From the NCBI GenBank assembly GCA_903945605.1, contig CAJAWH010000109.1, positions 1 to 33,784 of the forward strand: a DNA stretch of 33,784 nucleotides, given 5' to 3'. Under the pieces are notes generated by a model. That model was not told where the DNA came from and searched no databases. It saw only the letters and a list, made by a program, of their open reading frames with translations. Shown here piece by piece: positions 1 through 8,567 of this stretch; position 1 is the stretch's first letter, and every line of letters begins with the position of its first letter. The translations under genes and the position numbers were made by a program. The DNA comes from an uncultured Methylococcaceae bacterium. GTDB taxonomy: Bacteria > Pseudomonadota > Gammaproteobacteria > Methylococcales > Methylomonadaceae.

Positions 1-134
1 TGCCTTGTGTGTGCTGAAATAGCCAGTAGGATAACTGGCACACCAAAATGCAAGGAATGGCGGCAACCGGTGCAGGTAAAATAGCCGCTGTGATAAGCTA
101 GCAGCCCGACAACAAACATTCACAAGATATTGAT
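1..134. other. Left edge, no assignable gene
   Basis: Frame 1 of the plus strand is open from the window edge to a TAG at 82-84, about 27 codons. It could be the tail of a gene starting outside the window, but the peptide resembles nothing I recognise. The rest is a short leader before the gene at 135, with no clear Shine-Dalgarno sequence. Confidence 0.2.
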
Positions 135-620
135 ATGAAAAAACAAGACGCTTGGCTTTATGTAATTGGGGCGGTAGCACTAATTTTTATTGTGCTTGTG
201 TTGTCAATGTATTTCATTCATTTTGCTAGGCTTAGCACTGATACAACTGTATGGGGAACATTTGGCGACTATGTAGGCGGTTCACTTAACCCTTTGCTTA
301 GCTTTCTTGCATTAATAGCATTGCTTTATACAATCCGATTGCAAAAGAGGCAGCTTAATGAAACAGAAGATGCAAACAAAGAACAAGCAAAATATATGGC
401 TCTTTCTGCAAAGATTTCAGCTTATATTGGCGCAGTACAAGCCCATAATGTAATGGTTGAGCAATCCCAAAAGATAATGGAATTAGGCAATATGGAGTGC
501 TTAGCACTGGATCACAGCAAGCTAATTGGTAAACAAAAAGAACTGATTGTAAAGTTATTTTCATTAATCAATGAACTAGAAGAATTAACACCTAAACCTG
601 ACTTAAAAAATCCAACCTGA
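135..620 (+). CDS. Small two-helix membrane protein, phage/accessory type
   Basis: A 161-residue protein of unknown function. Two hydrophobic helices are visible, at about residues 9-30 and 47-67. Between and after them is the segment WGTFGDYVGGSLNPLLSF, followed by a charged QKRQL stretch. That layout is typical of small membrane proteins often annotated as putative phage abortive-infection proteins. The remaining 90 residues are hydrophilic and mostly helical. The gene is clearly AT-rich compared with the housekeeping genes further right, which suits recent acquisition. The ATG at 135 has no strong ribosome binding site. The abortive-infection label rests only on resemblance of the membrane segment; no catalytic motif is visible. 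Confidence 0.6.
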   Translation: MKKQDAWLYVIGAVALIFIVLVLSMYFIHFARLSTDTTVWGTFGDYVGGSLNPLLSFLALIALLYTIRLQKRQLNETEDANKEQAKYMALSAKISAYIGAVQAHNVMVEQSQKIMELGNMECLALDHSKLIGKQKELIVKLFSLINELEELTPKPDLKNPT

Positions 621-780
621 AAAATACCATAAATCTCTCTAAGGCCATCTGACCGACGGGGGACGGGTATGTAACTCATTGCCGAGGCCACAATCGTGGC
701 TTCTAGGGCTTTACATTAGGATTATTGGGATAGGGTAAATGGCACACCATCCCAAAGCAAACAATGCGGGGTTGCCTGAA

Positions 781-814
781 ATAGAACCGTTTGCAAATCA
801 TGCAAACCTGCTAT
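781..814. promoter_or_regulatory. Inverted repeat upstream of the RHH gene
   Basis: GTTTGCA at 789-795 and TGCAAAC at 801-807 form a perfect 7-bp inverted repeat around AATCA. An outer ATAG (781-784) and CTAT (811-814) extend the symmetry, and a T-rich run follows. It lies about 75 bases before the ribbon-helix-helix gene. It could be that regulator's operator or a terminator for the gene ending at 620. The rest of 621-887 shows nothing else I can name apart from a short GCCAC...GTGGC palindrome. Confidence 0.4.
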
Positions 815-887
815 TTTTATTGATATTTAATTTTTTATGGCTATTATGAACCTTTAGCTTGAAACACCTTTAAGGAGGGTTTATCTC

Positions 888-1160
888 ATGCCAGCACCTA
901 GAGCAATAAAACTCGATGATGAAACCTACGACCGCTTAAAAGCATTGGGCAATACCAAAGACCGCCCCCTGAACTGGCTAATGAAAACCGCCGTTGTTGA
1001 ATATGTGGAAAGGGAAAAAACCTACGAGCGGGAAAAGTGCGAGGATATGGAACGATGCTTGACCCTGTATGATAAGACAGGCCATGCCGTTTCAAATGAA
1101 ATAGCGGGCAAGTGGCTAGAAAGCATAGGCACAGAAAGAGAGTTGGCGTGTCCAAAGTAA
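888..1160 (+). CDS. Ribbon-helix-helix (CopG/Arc-type) DNA-binding protein
   Basis: A 90-residue protein. The first 45 residues fit a ribbon-helix-helix domain: a basic strand (APRAIKLDDETYDRLKALG), then helices with an NWLMKTAVVEYVERE pattern. Such domains dimerise and bind operators, most often as antitoxins that repress their own operon. The last 40 residues are charged and could hold a partner-binding segment. A near-ideal Shine-Dalgarno AAGGAGG at 872-878 fixes the ATG at 888. No toxin gene follows: the next 220 bases hold no good reading frame. It is therefore either an orphan antitoxin or a stand-alone regulator. An inverted repeat at 781-814 is a possible binding site. Confidence 0.7.
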   Translation: MPAPRAIKLDDETYDRLKALGNTKDRPLNWLMKTAVVEYVEREKTYEREKCEDMERCLTLYDKTGHAVSNEIAGKWLESIGTERELACPK

Positions 1161-1382
1161 TTTGGTTGCCACAAGCCCATCAATGATGCCAACCGCTTAT
1201 TTTCGTTTTTAATGCCAGCATCCTTTTATATGAATTGATGCAAGCTTAGGCAGGACACCGACACACCGCCCAAAACAAGGCAATCAATGCATGGTTACTT
1301 GAAAATAAATTGGTACGGAAAGTGGTAGCTTTTTTAAAAGCCTAAGTTGCTAACACACTGAATTTTAAAAATTACTAGAGTA
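1161..1382. other. Intergenic, possible gene remnant
   Basis: No complete gene. A plus-strand frame ending in TAA near 1345 reads AINAWLLENKLVRKVVAFLK, which looks protein-like, but no start codon with a ribosome binding site was seen. It may be the tail of a decayed gene, possibly the lost partner of the RHH gene. I could not identify it. Confidence 0.2.
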
Positions 1383-1472
1383 TGGCGGAGAGGCAGGGAT
1401 TCGAACCCTGGGAGGGTATCACCCCTCAACGGTTTTCAAGACCGCCGCATTCGGCCGCTCTGCCACCTCTCC
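1383..1472 (-). tRNA. tRNA-Ser (anticodon UGA)
   Basis: Read on the minus strand, the gene begins GGAGAGG at 1472 and closes with the paired CCTCTCC, a G discriminator and an encoded CCA (1383-1385), 90 bases in all. The anticodon loop CTTGAAA gives anticodon TGA, reading UCA serine codons. The T arm GGTTCGAATCC and a long class II variable arm (GAGGGGTGATACCCTC) confirm tRNA-Ser. The 3' end faces the accessory stretch at 1-1380. Confidence 0.97.
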
Positions 1473-1617
1473 GCAAGCCGGATATAATAACCTAACCAGA
1501 AAATAAATCAACTGATAATTATTTTTTTGCTTAAAGCTTGAATTGCCTTTGTTTGGCGATAGAATCCAAGCCATTGCCGTTGTTTATCCGAGGTCGTCAT
1601 AAAGATAAGGGGGAGTG

Positions 1618-2775
1618 GTGTTGCCTATATTAAAAAACCAGTTAAAAACTAGCGTGGCATTTGTCCTGCTGTTGCAGGGCATGGTTGCTGCGGCCTCCCC
1701 TGCACATCAGGACATTATCAAACAATTGCATGTTACCGAAGGCTTCGAGATTAGCATCTATGCTGATGATGTGCCTAACGCGCGTGGCTTGGCATTGGGT
1801 GATGACGGCATGGTTTTTGTGGGTACTGGGCCGGAAGGCAAAGTCTATGCGGTGACCGATGCCAACCATGATGGCAAGGCTGACCATACTTTTGTGGTGG
1901 CGGAAAACTTGAACATGCCTAACGGCGTGGCCTATAAAGACGGTTCGCTGTATGTTGCGACCATCGGCCGTATCTTGCGTTATGCGCAGCTGGCAGGGCA
2001 TCTGGCTAATCCGCCTGCCCCTGTGGTGGTTTATGACAAACTGCCCACCGACACCGAACACGGCTGGAAATATTTGCGTGTTGGCCCCGATAACAAATTG
2101 TATACGGCAATTGGTGCGCCGTGTAACATTTGCCAGCCGGGCAATGAGCTGTACGCGTCACTGGTGCGCCTGAATCTGGATGGCAGCCATTTTGAAATTA
2201 TTGCCCACGGTATCAGAAATACCCAAGGCTTTGATTGGCAACCAAACACCCATGCACTTTTTTTTACCGATAACGGGCGTGACTATTTGGGTGATGACTC
2301 GCCACCCGAAGAACTAAACCAGTGGTCTGCTGTGGGCGACCATTTTGGCTACCCGTATTGTCACGGGGGCAATGTCACCGACCCTAAATTTGGGCATCTC
2401 AGAAAATGTGCAGATTTTAAACCGCCGGTATGGCGGTTCAAGGCGCATGTGGCGCCACTAGGCATACGTTTTTATCAGGGCAAACAATTCCCTGCCCCAT
2501 ACCAACAACAGTTGTTTGTGGCCCAACACGGTTCTTGGAACCGTTCGGAGCCACAAGGCTACCAAGTGGTTTTGGTTAAGTTTGTTGGCGGCAACCCTGT
2601 TTCTGAACAAGGTTTTATCAGTGGCTGGTTGACTGATGACGCGGTGCTGGGTAGGCCGGTTGATATTTTGACGCTGGATGACGGCAGCCTGCTGATCAGC
2701 GATGATAAGTTGGGGGTGCTTTATAGAGTCACCTACACGGGCAAACACCAGACACTAGCTGGTTCTGCCCATTAA
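1618..2775 (+). CDS. Secreted PQQ-dependent sugar dehydrogenase-like protein
   Basis: About 385 residues with an N-terminal signal peptide: a basic start, the hydrophobic run VAFVLLLQGMVAAA, and a likely cut near AAA-SP. It is therefore periplasmic. The body is a six-bladed beta-propeller of the glucose/sorbosone dehydrogenase family, with family segments LPTDTEHGWKYLRVGPDNKL, RNTQGFDWQP, FTDNGRDYLGDDSPPEELN, FGYPYCHGG and VAQHGSWNRS. Family members oxidise aldoses or sugar aldehydes with PQQ and calcium; the substrate here is unknown. The start is uncertain: GTG 1615, GTG 1618 and TTG 1621 are in tandem behind AAGGGGGAG (1607-1614), and spacing favours 1618 or 1621. creA follows 26 bases later on the same strand. 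Confidence 0.85.
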   Translation: MLPILKNQLKTSVAFVLLLQGMVAAASPAHQDIIKQLHVTEGFEISIYADDVPNARGLALGDDGMVFVGTGPEGKVYAVTDANHDGKADHTFVVAENLNMPNGVAYKDGSLYVATIGRILRYAQLAGHLANPPAPVVVYDKLPTDTEHGWKYLRVGPDNKLYTAIGAPCNICQPGNELYASLVRLNLDGSHFEIIAHGIRNTQGFDWQPNTHALFFTDNGRDYLGDDSPPEELNQWSAVGDHFGYPYCHGGNVTDPKFGHLRKCADFKPPVWRFKAHVAPLGIRFYQGKQFPAPYQQQLFVAQHGSWNRSEPQGYQVVLVKFVGGNPVSEQGFISGWLTDDAVLGRPVDILTLDDGSLLISDDKLGVLYRVTYTGKHQTLAGSAH

Positions 2776-2801
2776 ATGTAATAACAATATTAGGAACAAT
2801 A

Positions 2802-3263
2802 ATGAAACAAATTTTTCTTGCCTTAGTGCTGTTTGCCGGTGGCTCAGCCACTGCTTATTGCGAAGAAATTGGCTGTATCACCACCGCATGGAAACTGATA
2901 GGGGCGAACCACAAAGTGTGCGTACAGGCGTTTGATGATCCGAAAGTGGACGGTGTCACTTGCCATATCAGCCAAGCCAAAACCGGCGGTATTGCCGGTA
3001 CACTGGGCGTTGCTGAAGACCCCTCGCAATTTTCGATTGCTTGCCGTCAGGTCGGCCCTATCAACATTAAAGAGAATCTTCCCGATGAAGAAACGGCTTT
3101 TAGTGAAGGCACGGCTTTATTTTTTAAAGAAACACGGGTAAGCCGCCTGTTTGACAAAAAACGCAATACCTTGGTCTATGTGGCCATTAGCCGCAAACTG
3201 ATTGATGGCGCACCCGCCAACAGCATTTCCACCGTGCCTATCATGCCTTGGGCCGGTAAATGA
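2802..3263 (+). CDS. creA: CreA family periplasmic protein
   Basis: A 153-residue protein close in length to E. coli CreA (157). It has a signal peptide (MKQIFLALVLFAGGSATAYC). The mature part carries the family signature: KVCVQAFDDPKVDGVTCHIS, then KTGGI, DPSQFSIACRQVGPI and the C-terminal ISTVPIMPW. Cysteines lie at about 24, 39, 54 and 81 and could form disulfides. The molecular function of CreA is unknown; in enterobacteria the gene sits with creBCD, which are absent here. It probably shares a transcript with the sugar dehydrogenase 26 bases upstream. Confidence 0.9.
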   Translation: MKQIFLALVLFAGGSATAYCEEIGCITTAWKLIGANHKVCVQAFDDPKVDGVTCHISQAKTGGIAGTLGVAEDPSQFSIACRQVGPINIKENLPDEETAFSEGTALFFKETRVSRLFDKKRNTLVYVAISRKLIDGAPANSISTVPIMPWAGK

Positions 3264-3300
3264 CCGCTTTCGGTTTTGTCGGTGCCAGCGCTTGTTGAAG

Positions 3301-3447
3301 TCACCGATAAATGCGCTGCACCAGATCATAAAACCAGCTTGGGCGGAACAGCAGTATCCATATCATCAACAGGCTGGTGATAGGGAACGGCCCAATATCG
3401 ATAATGGTGACTACGAGCATGAGCAGGATACAGACTAATCGCAACAT
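3301..3447 (-). CDS. Very small inner-membrane protein (48 aa)
   Basis: A 48-residue frame beginning MLRLVCILLMLVVTIIDIGP, then a second hydrophobic stretch (ITSLLMIWILLF) and a basic tail RPSWFYDLVQRIYR. Two short membrane helices in a hairpin are likely, with the basic end in the cytoplasm. GGAG lies about 6 bases before the ATG at 3447. The gene is convergent with creA. I do not recognise a function. The sharp boundary between hydrophobic and basic parts, and the ribosome binding site, argue that it is real. Confidence 0.6.
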   Translation of the reverse strand: MLRLVCILLMLVVTIIDIGPFPITSLLMIWILLFRPSWFYDLVQRIYR

Positions 3448-3490
3448 AAAAACTCCGTTGATTTATAACTGATGTTACTCAGCTCGTTGG

Positions 3491-3574
3491 CTGAGCGTAG
3501 CCGAAGCCCCGCCTACAGCCCGATGGTTTGCCTGATCATTGTGCCTGGTTGCCATTCCCTTCGGCTACGCTCAG
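3491..3574. repeat. Palindromic repeat with 16-bp arms
   Basis: CTGAGCGTAGCCGAAG (3491-3506) is matched by its exact reverse complement CTTCGGCTACGCTCAG (3559-3574), 52 bases apart. Similar sequence around the arms (GCTCGTTGG, GGGAGCGAAC) extends the symmetry imperfectly. This resembles dispersed REP/MITE-like palindromes found in many bacterial genomes. It lies between the 48-residue membrane gene and the broken nucleotidyltransferase. Only one copy is in the window. Confidence 0.6.
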
Positions 3575-3672
3575 GGAGCGAACGGTTTTTACAAACAGAT
3601 AATCTTTTGCGTGACATCAATTTATTAGTAAAACTGCTTGGAAAATTTATTAGGTGTTGATGAAGCTGAGCC

Positions 3673-3915
3673 ATGAAAGCCACGGTTGCGCTTAATCTGA
3701 AAAGAAATGCCGTGCGAGAAGCAGCGCAACGCTTCCACACGACCAATCCCCGGGTATTTGGCTCTGTCCTGTATGGGGGGCCGACCAAGAGGACAGTGAT
3801 CTTGATTTGCTGGTGGATGCATTGCCCAGCACCACGCCATTTTGATTTGGGCGGCTTGCAACTTGAACTGGAAAAAATCTTGTATCATGAAAGTTTTTTT
3901 GTGCCACTCGGTTAA
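3673..3915 (+). pseudogene. Broken MNT-type nucleotidyltransferase
   Basis: The first 35 codons read as an MNT nucleotidyltransferase start ending PRVFGSVLYG. The matching active-site part, ADQEDSDLDLLVDALPSTTP, lies in another frame. The original frame then resumes with FDLGGLQLELEKIL. Two extra G in the G6 run at 3775-3780 and one extra T in the T4 run near 3839-3842 explain both shifts. With these corrected, the GS-x10-DxD catalytic signature is perfect. The protein also ends early: after EKIL the usual C-terminal part is missing and an unrelated tail follows. Its family pairs with HEPN toxins, but no toxin gene is adjacent. The truncation supports real decay, though the shifts alone could be sequencing errors. 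Confidence 0.75.
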
Positions 3916-3947
3916 TATGACAATAGCCGTACTATAGCTGCTGTTTT

Positions 3948-6900
3948 TTAATCGAGCGGAAGCGGTTCGCAACTTACTTTTGTGTCGTCATCAATATCCG
4001 CTTCGCTAATGTCCTGCACATTAGGTTTCCAAGTGCGTTTTTCAACTAAATTGGGGGCATATTCAAGTGCCCCTATCGGTTCTATATCCAAAGAACTTAA
4101 ACGCTCTATCAGTTCATTAAGCACTTCATCTTTATGCCGTACCCAAGTTGAAGCGAAACAACGCCAAAAAATCCACCCAGCCCTCTCCAAAACCCGTTGG
4201 CGATCCATGTCATGCTGCCACCTATCAGGGCCATGGAACGCGTCACCATCCAACTCAATCGCCAAACGATTATCGCCAACGCCTTCAACCACCATATCAA
4301 TTCTATAAGCGCCCGTTTTAACCTGAGGAGTAACCCGATAACCTAGCGATGTCAGGATAGTAAACACTTCCCGCTCAAATCCAGATTCGCATTGCTCAAT
4401 CAATATCTTAGCCTCTTCTTGATCGGTGATCATAGGCTTATTAAAATGACTGAGCAAACTAACGCGTAAATCTCTTTCAGATAAGTCACTTAAGGTAACT
4501 GAACGCACCAGATACATACGATCACGCGCCCTACTGGTAGCGACATTGAAGCGCTGGTCGAACATATTGCCTGATAAAGCCCTGCAATTCTTGCTGTCCA
4601 CAACCATTGACAAAAATATGATGTCGCGTTCGCTGCCCTGAAAAGTCCTCGCATCCCCACATTTAAAATCCCGGTGCAATAATTCTGCTGCATCACACCG
4701 ATTGCGTACAATTGTCTCAATATAATTAGACTGGGCAATGCCCAAAAGCGACACCACCCCGATGGTACGGCCAATAAACGTATCATTTTCAAGTATTGCC
4801 GTTATCTCATCAGCTATAAATTGCGCTTCAGCATCATTATGGTCTTTTTTATCACGGAAGCCATCAGACACATACACATCGACCAGAGGAGGGTCAATCC
4901 GCTCGCTGGCTTTAGGAATCCGTAAGGGTTGGATACCCCCTTTATAAAAGACACGGTTTGAATAGGCGATAATAGCCGGGACACAACGGAAATGCTCCCT
5001 CAGCATGACTTGTTCTGCCGCAAAAACTCGGGCAGCTAAATCATAGAGTGATTTCCCTGGCGCCATTTCCTCCCCAAACGGTCGGGCATCCAAAAATCGA
5101 GCCCTTAAATTTTGCAGGCGTTGACTGGCAATAAATCCTCCATCAGGGGAAACTTGCTTATCATCACCCACCACCAGTATTTTTTTACCTCGTAAAATGG
5201 CGGGGAGTGCCCAAATATCGGATTGGCTGGCCTCATCGACAATAACAAGGTCAAACATGCCAATATCAGCAGGCATCGCTTCCGATATGCGCGTATGGTT
5301 CATAATCCAGCAAGGAACTGCATTCGCCGCATCTAACATAGCTTCCCTTGCATCTCTTCGGTACATGGTCGCATTGGGACCCGTGCCTCCGGCAATAAGC
5401 CTTATAGCGGTGGCATAACCTGCAAGTGCCTGAAGAATTTTGGGTGTGGCGTTACGTTTGGTCGCCAACCACGCTGATTGGGCAACCACGTCTTGGTAGA
5501 GTCTGGACAAACCATTTTCTAACTCCCCTCGTCTGGCGGCCAACGAAAGCAATTCACGCCTAGCCTCAATGTTATCCAAATAGGTACGCATGCGGGCCCA
5601 ATTCCAAGCACTACGCCAAGTAACAGGCAATACTAAATCTTCACCGGTATTGTCAACCGGCTTTGTTTTAATGCGAGCAGCAAATTTTGTAGCCCCTGCC
5701 AATTCAAGGCGCTCAGCCAATTCTCGAATATTTGCAAATTCAATGGAAAATGACGCAATATTGCGCAATACGGCAAGCATTTCGGCATAGCAAGCCGTCA
5801 CGCGTTCTACTGGTTCTACCGGGTTACCTAATTGAAACTCGACAAAATTCTTTAATGCCAAGGAAACTGGCCCCGTTTTGCCAGCCAGCTTTTCATTAAT
5901 AACGTTAAGCAAAGCAGTTGCTTTTGATAATTCGGCTTTAATGAGATGGCGTTGCAATTGGTTTTTAATGGCTTTAAGGTCAGAAGAACTGCCAAGCAAA
6001 TCCTTAGTGGGAGCTGATAAGAACACCTCGCCTGCCCTTATAGCCAATTCGTTATCAATACCTGTAGCAAGCCCGTGAGTTTTTTTCGCTAAGGTTGTGG
6101 TTAACTCAATTTGGCGCAAAGCCGTAATACCACCTTGCAAATAAGGCATTGAAAGGTCGTCAGCAATAGTGTTCCAGCGGATTTGCAGTGTCGACAATTG
6201 TTGATTTAGTGCCAAGTAGCGATTGACATGCATCCAGTCATCCCTGGTAACAGGGGATATTCCAGATATTTTTACCGCTGAAACCAGTTCTTTTGTCTCG
6301 GCATTGCTAAACGGTATCGCCCCAAAAGGTTTGCCCGTCCTGCTACCACGGTCAACGGCTTCTTTAGTTTTTACATGCTCCAACGCCTGCTCAGGGAGTT
6401 GCACTGGTCGTATTAGAAAGGCAGCCCTTTCTTCTACAAGGGCATCGATATCTGAAAACAATGACTCCAGTGCTTGCCTTTCAGACACAAAGGCTGGTTG
6501 GCGGCACTTTGAGCGTAATTCAAAAGGCCAATCCTCTCCGACTGACTCCAGCTCTTCCACTAGCGCATAAGCAGACCCAATTAATTCAAGCAGTTCTTTT
6601 GTTTTAAGTATGATGTCAGAGGCCGAAGTATTTAAGGCAATAATTTCACCACGCTCAATCGCTTCACCAATGCGTCTCATTTCGGACAACGCTAGGTGCA
6701 TTTCTGCAATATCGCTTACAGTAGGTAAAGCATCAGCAGATGGATAATCTGCCTCCAGATAAAGCAAATCCTGTCCAATCTTGCGTCTGGATTCCCGAAG
6801 TTTACCGACCTCCGCTTCGGTTAAAGGTGGTGCATTTTCGGGTAATAGTGTAATGTTATCATCAAACCAGCCATAATTTTCAGAGCCTGAAATAACCATC

Positions 6901-8567
6901 TCAGCAAGCTCTTGAGTCCGCATCGGCTTACCGTCAACCTCAATTTCAGATAAATGGGCGATTGCAATCGCATCAATGCGTTTATCGATTCCAACGAGTT
7001 CATGATGCACACGATCAATTTTACTTTCCAATGTTTTAATGGCTTGGCGTGTCTGCTCAGTATTTAACTGAGTAACTTGATGCTGGATGGCTTCAATTGA
7101 AGCTTGAAATTGACGGATACCCTCTCGATCACTGGCCATAAGCGCAACAGTCAACGCCCGAACGGGTTCGGGAATTTTCGATTGCAACACTTCAAGGGCA
7201 GTTTCGCCACGCGATGTCACAAGCACCCGCCTTCCCGTTGCAAGAAAATGACAAATCACGTTGGCAATAGTATGGGTTTTTCCTGTACCTGGTGGGCCTT
7301 GCACCACAACCCCCGCCGATTTTTCCAAACGCTGTATGATGGTAATTTGTTCTTGGTTGTAGGGTAATGGGAAATACAGCTCTTGTGATGTCCCTTGACC
7401 TGAACTTCTGCTTGAGAGACCCCGATATTCAATCGGTTCAAACTCGATTGGCTGGTCTGAGGGTGGTGTGACAAATGCAAGTGGCCCAATCGGTATGTCA
7501 CAACCATCTTCCAGTTTATTTTTCAACCGCCGTAAATCATCTTTCAAAAAATTATTCGACCGCGGGCGGGCAAACAGAACCCACAAATCTGACACAATTA
7601 AATCTTTACTTGCTGCCGGTATAGCTACCCCAAGATTTAGTAATTCACTAAAACTTCCGTTACTATCAAGATTAGAGGCCGCAAGTTTAAGCACATCGGT
7701 ATAGCTTGAATAGTCAAACGGGGTGACTGGAGAATCCTTATGTCGTTGCAGGTGTTCTTTTATCTCTTGTTCGACCTCAACAGCACCCTGTATTGAACAA
7801 GCAACAAAAGCATCCATCTCAACCTGTGTCGCCGTTGCCCGTGGACGGATTTCCAAGGCCATGCTTTTATTGTCAATCGATAGCTCAACTGTTTGCGTCA
7901 GTAACGGATATTCAAAAATTACAGTAGTGCCATCTAAGGATGGTATTTGCCATGTGGCGACACCAATCCCCCAAACCAATTCTTGTGGTTTAGCTGTTTC
8001 TTCAGCTAGTATTTGATGCTTTAAGGAAAAAATATCACCATATAAAGCAATGCTTTTTCGCCGGGGTTGTTCCAAAATTGCCCAAGCATTCCAAATTTCT
8101 AAAAAACTTTCATAAGCGGTTTGTTCCTCTTGATATTCAGCTTGGACTTCTTCAGCCGCAAGCTCAGGTTCGTCATCATCTAGCCAATTTTGTTGGCCTG
8201 ATTCACCTTCTGTCTCGCAACGAACTTGATTAATAGGTTTTTCCGCCTTGCGGATATCCCGTAAATACTGCACATACTGCTCTACAGAAGGTGGCTTAAC
8301 GAACAGATTGTTACTGAAATTAAAAAACGAATTAAATTGCTCCGGAACTTCTGGATGATGCTTTGCTTCAAGCCGCTCAATCCTCAGCCAAATATGGTCG
8401 CCTTGAAGCTGTATATCAAAATCAACGCCGGGCAAACCTGCCAGTTCCGTATTGCGTTTTACAAAACAGCCATAAGCAGAAAGACAAAAACCTTTCGGGT
8501 TGATGTCTTTTGCTTGTTCGTTAACGTATTCGAGTAAACCAGCGAGCAATTCATGAGGGGTTGGCAT
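3948..8567 (-). CDS. SF1 helicase/ATPase with C-terminal MTES_1575-type nuclease
   Basis: A 1539-residue protein, probably a cytoplasmic nucleic-acid motor and nuclease. Walker A GPPGTGKT is at 424-431, with VLVTSRGETAL just after. Walker B is DLVIVDEASQSD at about 1106-1117, then ILVVGDDKQVSP. Later SF1 motifs are ARTFQGSERDIIFLSMV (about 1300) and FNVATSRARDRMYLVRS (about 1340). A helical insert of about 600 residues separates motifs Ia and II. Residues about 1393-1500 form a PD-(D/E)XK domain of the REase_MTES_1575/Vsr-like group: FEREVF, RIDMVVEG, LAIELDGDAFHG, RQRVLERAGW. The N-terminal 400 residues match no domain I recognise. Large single-gene helicase-nucleases of this design occur in antiphage islands, Gao-type Hhe being comparable. 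That role here is inferred. The gene stands alone between a dead nucleotidyltransferase and yjdM. Confidence 0.85.
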   Translation of the reverse strand: MPTPHELLAGLLEYVNEQAKDINPKGFCLSAYGCFVKRNTELAGLPGVDFDIQLQGDHIWLRIERLEAKHHPEVPEQFNSFFNFSNNLFVKPPSVEQYVQYLRDIRKAEKPINQVRCETEGESGQQNWLDDDEPELAAEEVQAEYQEEQTAYESFLEIWNAWAILEQPRRKSIALYGDIFSLKHQILAEETAKPQELVWGIGVATWQIPSLDGTTVIFEYPLLTQTVELSIDNKSMALEIRPRATATQVEMDAFVACSIQGAVEVEQEIKEHLQRHKDSPVTPFDYSSYTDVLKLAASNLDSNGSFSELLNLGVAIPAASKDLIVSDLWVLFARPRSNNFLKDDLRRLKNKLEDGCDIPIGPLAFVTPPSDQPIEFEPIEYRGLSSRSSGQGTSQELYFPLPYNQEQITIIQRLEKSAGVVVQGPPGTGKTHTIANVICHFLATGRRVLVTSRGETALEVLQSKIPEPVRALTVALMASDREGIRQFQASIEAIQHQVTQLNTEQTRQAIKTLESKIDRVHHELVGIDKRIDAIAIAHLSEIEVDGKPMRTQELAEMVISGSENYGWFDDNITLLPENAPPLTEAEVGKLRESRRKIGQDLLYLEADYPSADALPTVSDIAEMHLALSEMRRIGEAIERGEIIALNTSASDIILKTKELLELIGSAYALVEELESVGEDWPFELRSKCRQPAFVSERQALESLFSDIDALVEERAAFLIRPVQLPEQALEHVKTKEAVDRGSRTGKPFGAIPFSNAETKELVSAVKISGISPVTRDDWMHVNRYLALNQQLSTLQIRWNTIADDLSMPYLQGGITALRQIELTTTLAKKTHGLATGIDNELAIRAGEVFLSAPTKDLLGSSSDLKAIKNQLQRHLIKAELSKATALLNVINEKLAGKTGPVSLALKNFVEFQLGNPVEPVERVTACYAEMLAVLRNIASFSIEFANIRELAERLELAGATKFAARIKTKPVDNTGEDLVLPVTWRSAWNWARMRTYLDNIEARRELLSLAARRGELENGLSRLYQDVVAQSAWLATKRNATPKILQALAGYATAIRLIAGGTGPNATMYRRDAREAMLDAANAVPCWIMNHTRISEAMPADIGMFDLVIVDEASQSDIWALPAILRGKKILVVGDDKQVSPDGGFIASQRLQNLRARFLDARPFGEEMAPGKSLYDLAARVFAAEQVMLREHFRCVPAIIAYSNRVFYKGGIQPLRIPKASERIDPPLVDVYVSDGFRDKKDHNDAEAQFIADEITAILENDTFIGRTIGVVSLLGIAQSNYIETIVRNRCDAAELLHRDFKCGDARTFQGSERDIIFLSMVVDSKNCRALSGNMFDQRFNVATSRARDRMYLVRSVTLSDLSERDLRVSLLSHFNKPMITDQEEAKILIEQCESGFEREVFTILTSLGYRVTPQVKTGAYRIDMVVEGVGDNRLAIELDGDAFHGPDRWQHDMDRQRVLERAGWIFWRCFASTWVRHKDEVLNELIERLSSLDIEPIGALEYAPNLVEKRTWKPNVQDISEADIDDDTKVSCEPLPLD

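Noticed and set aside
3472-3660. 62-codon plus-strand frame
   Set aside because: It is read through both arms of the palindromic repeat, and the peptide reflects the repeat; no ribosome site.
3948-8567. Assignment of the helicase-nuclease to a named defence system
   Set aside because: Architecture is comparable to several single-gene systems, but the N-terminal 400 residues show no HEPN or other diagnostic domain, so no name is given.
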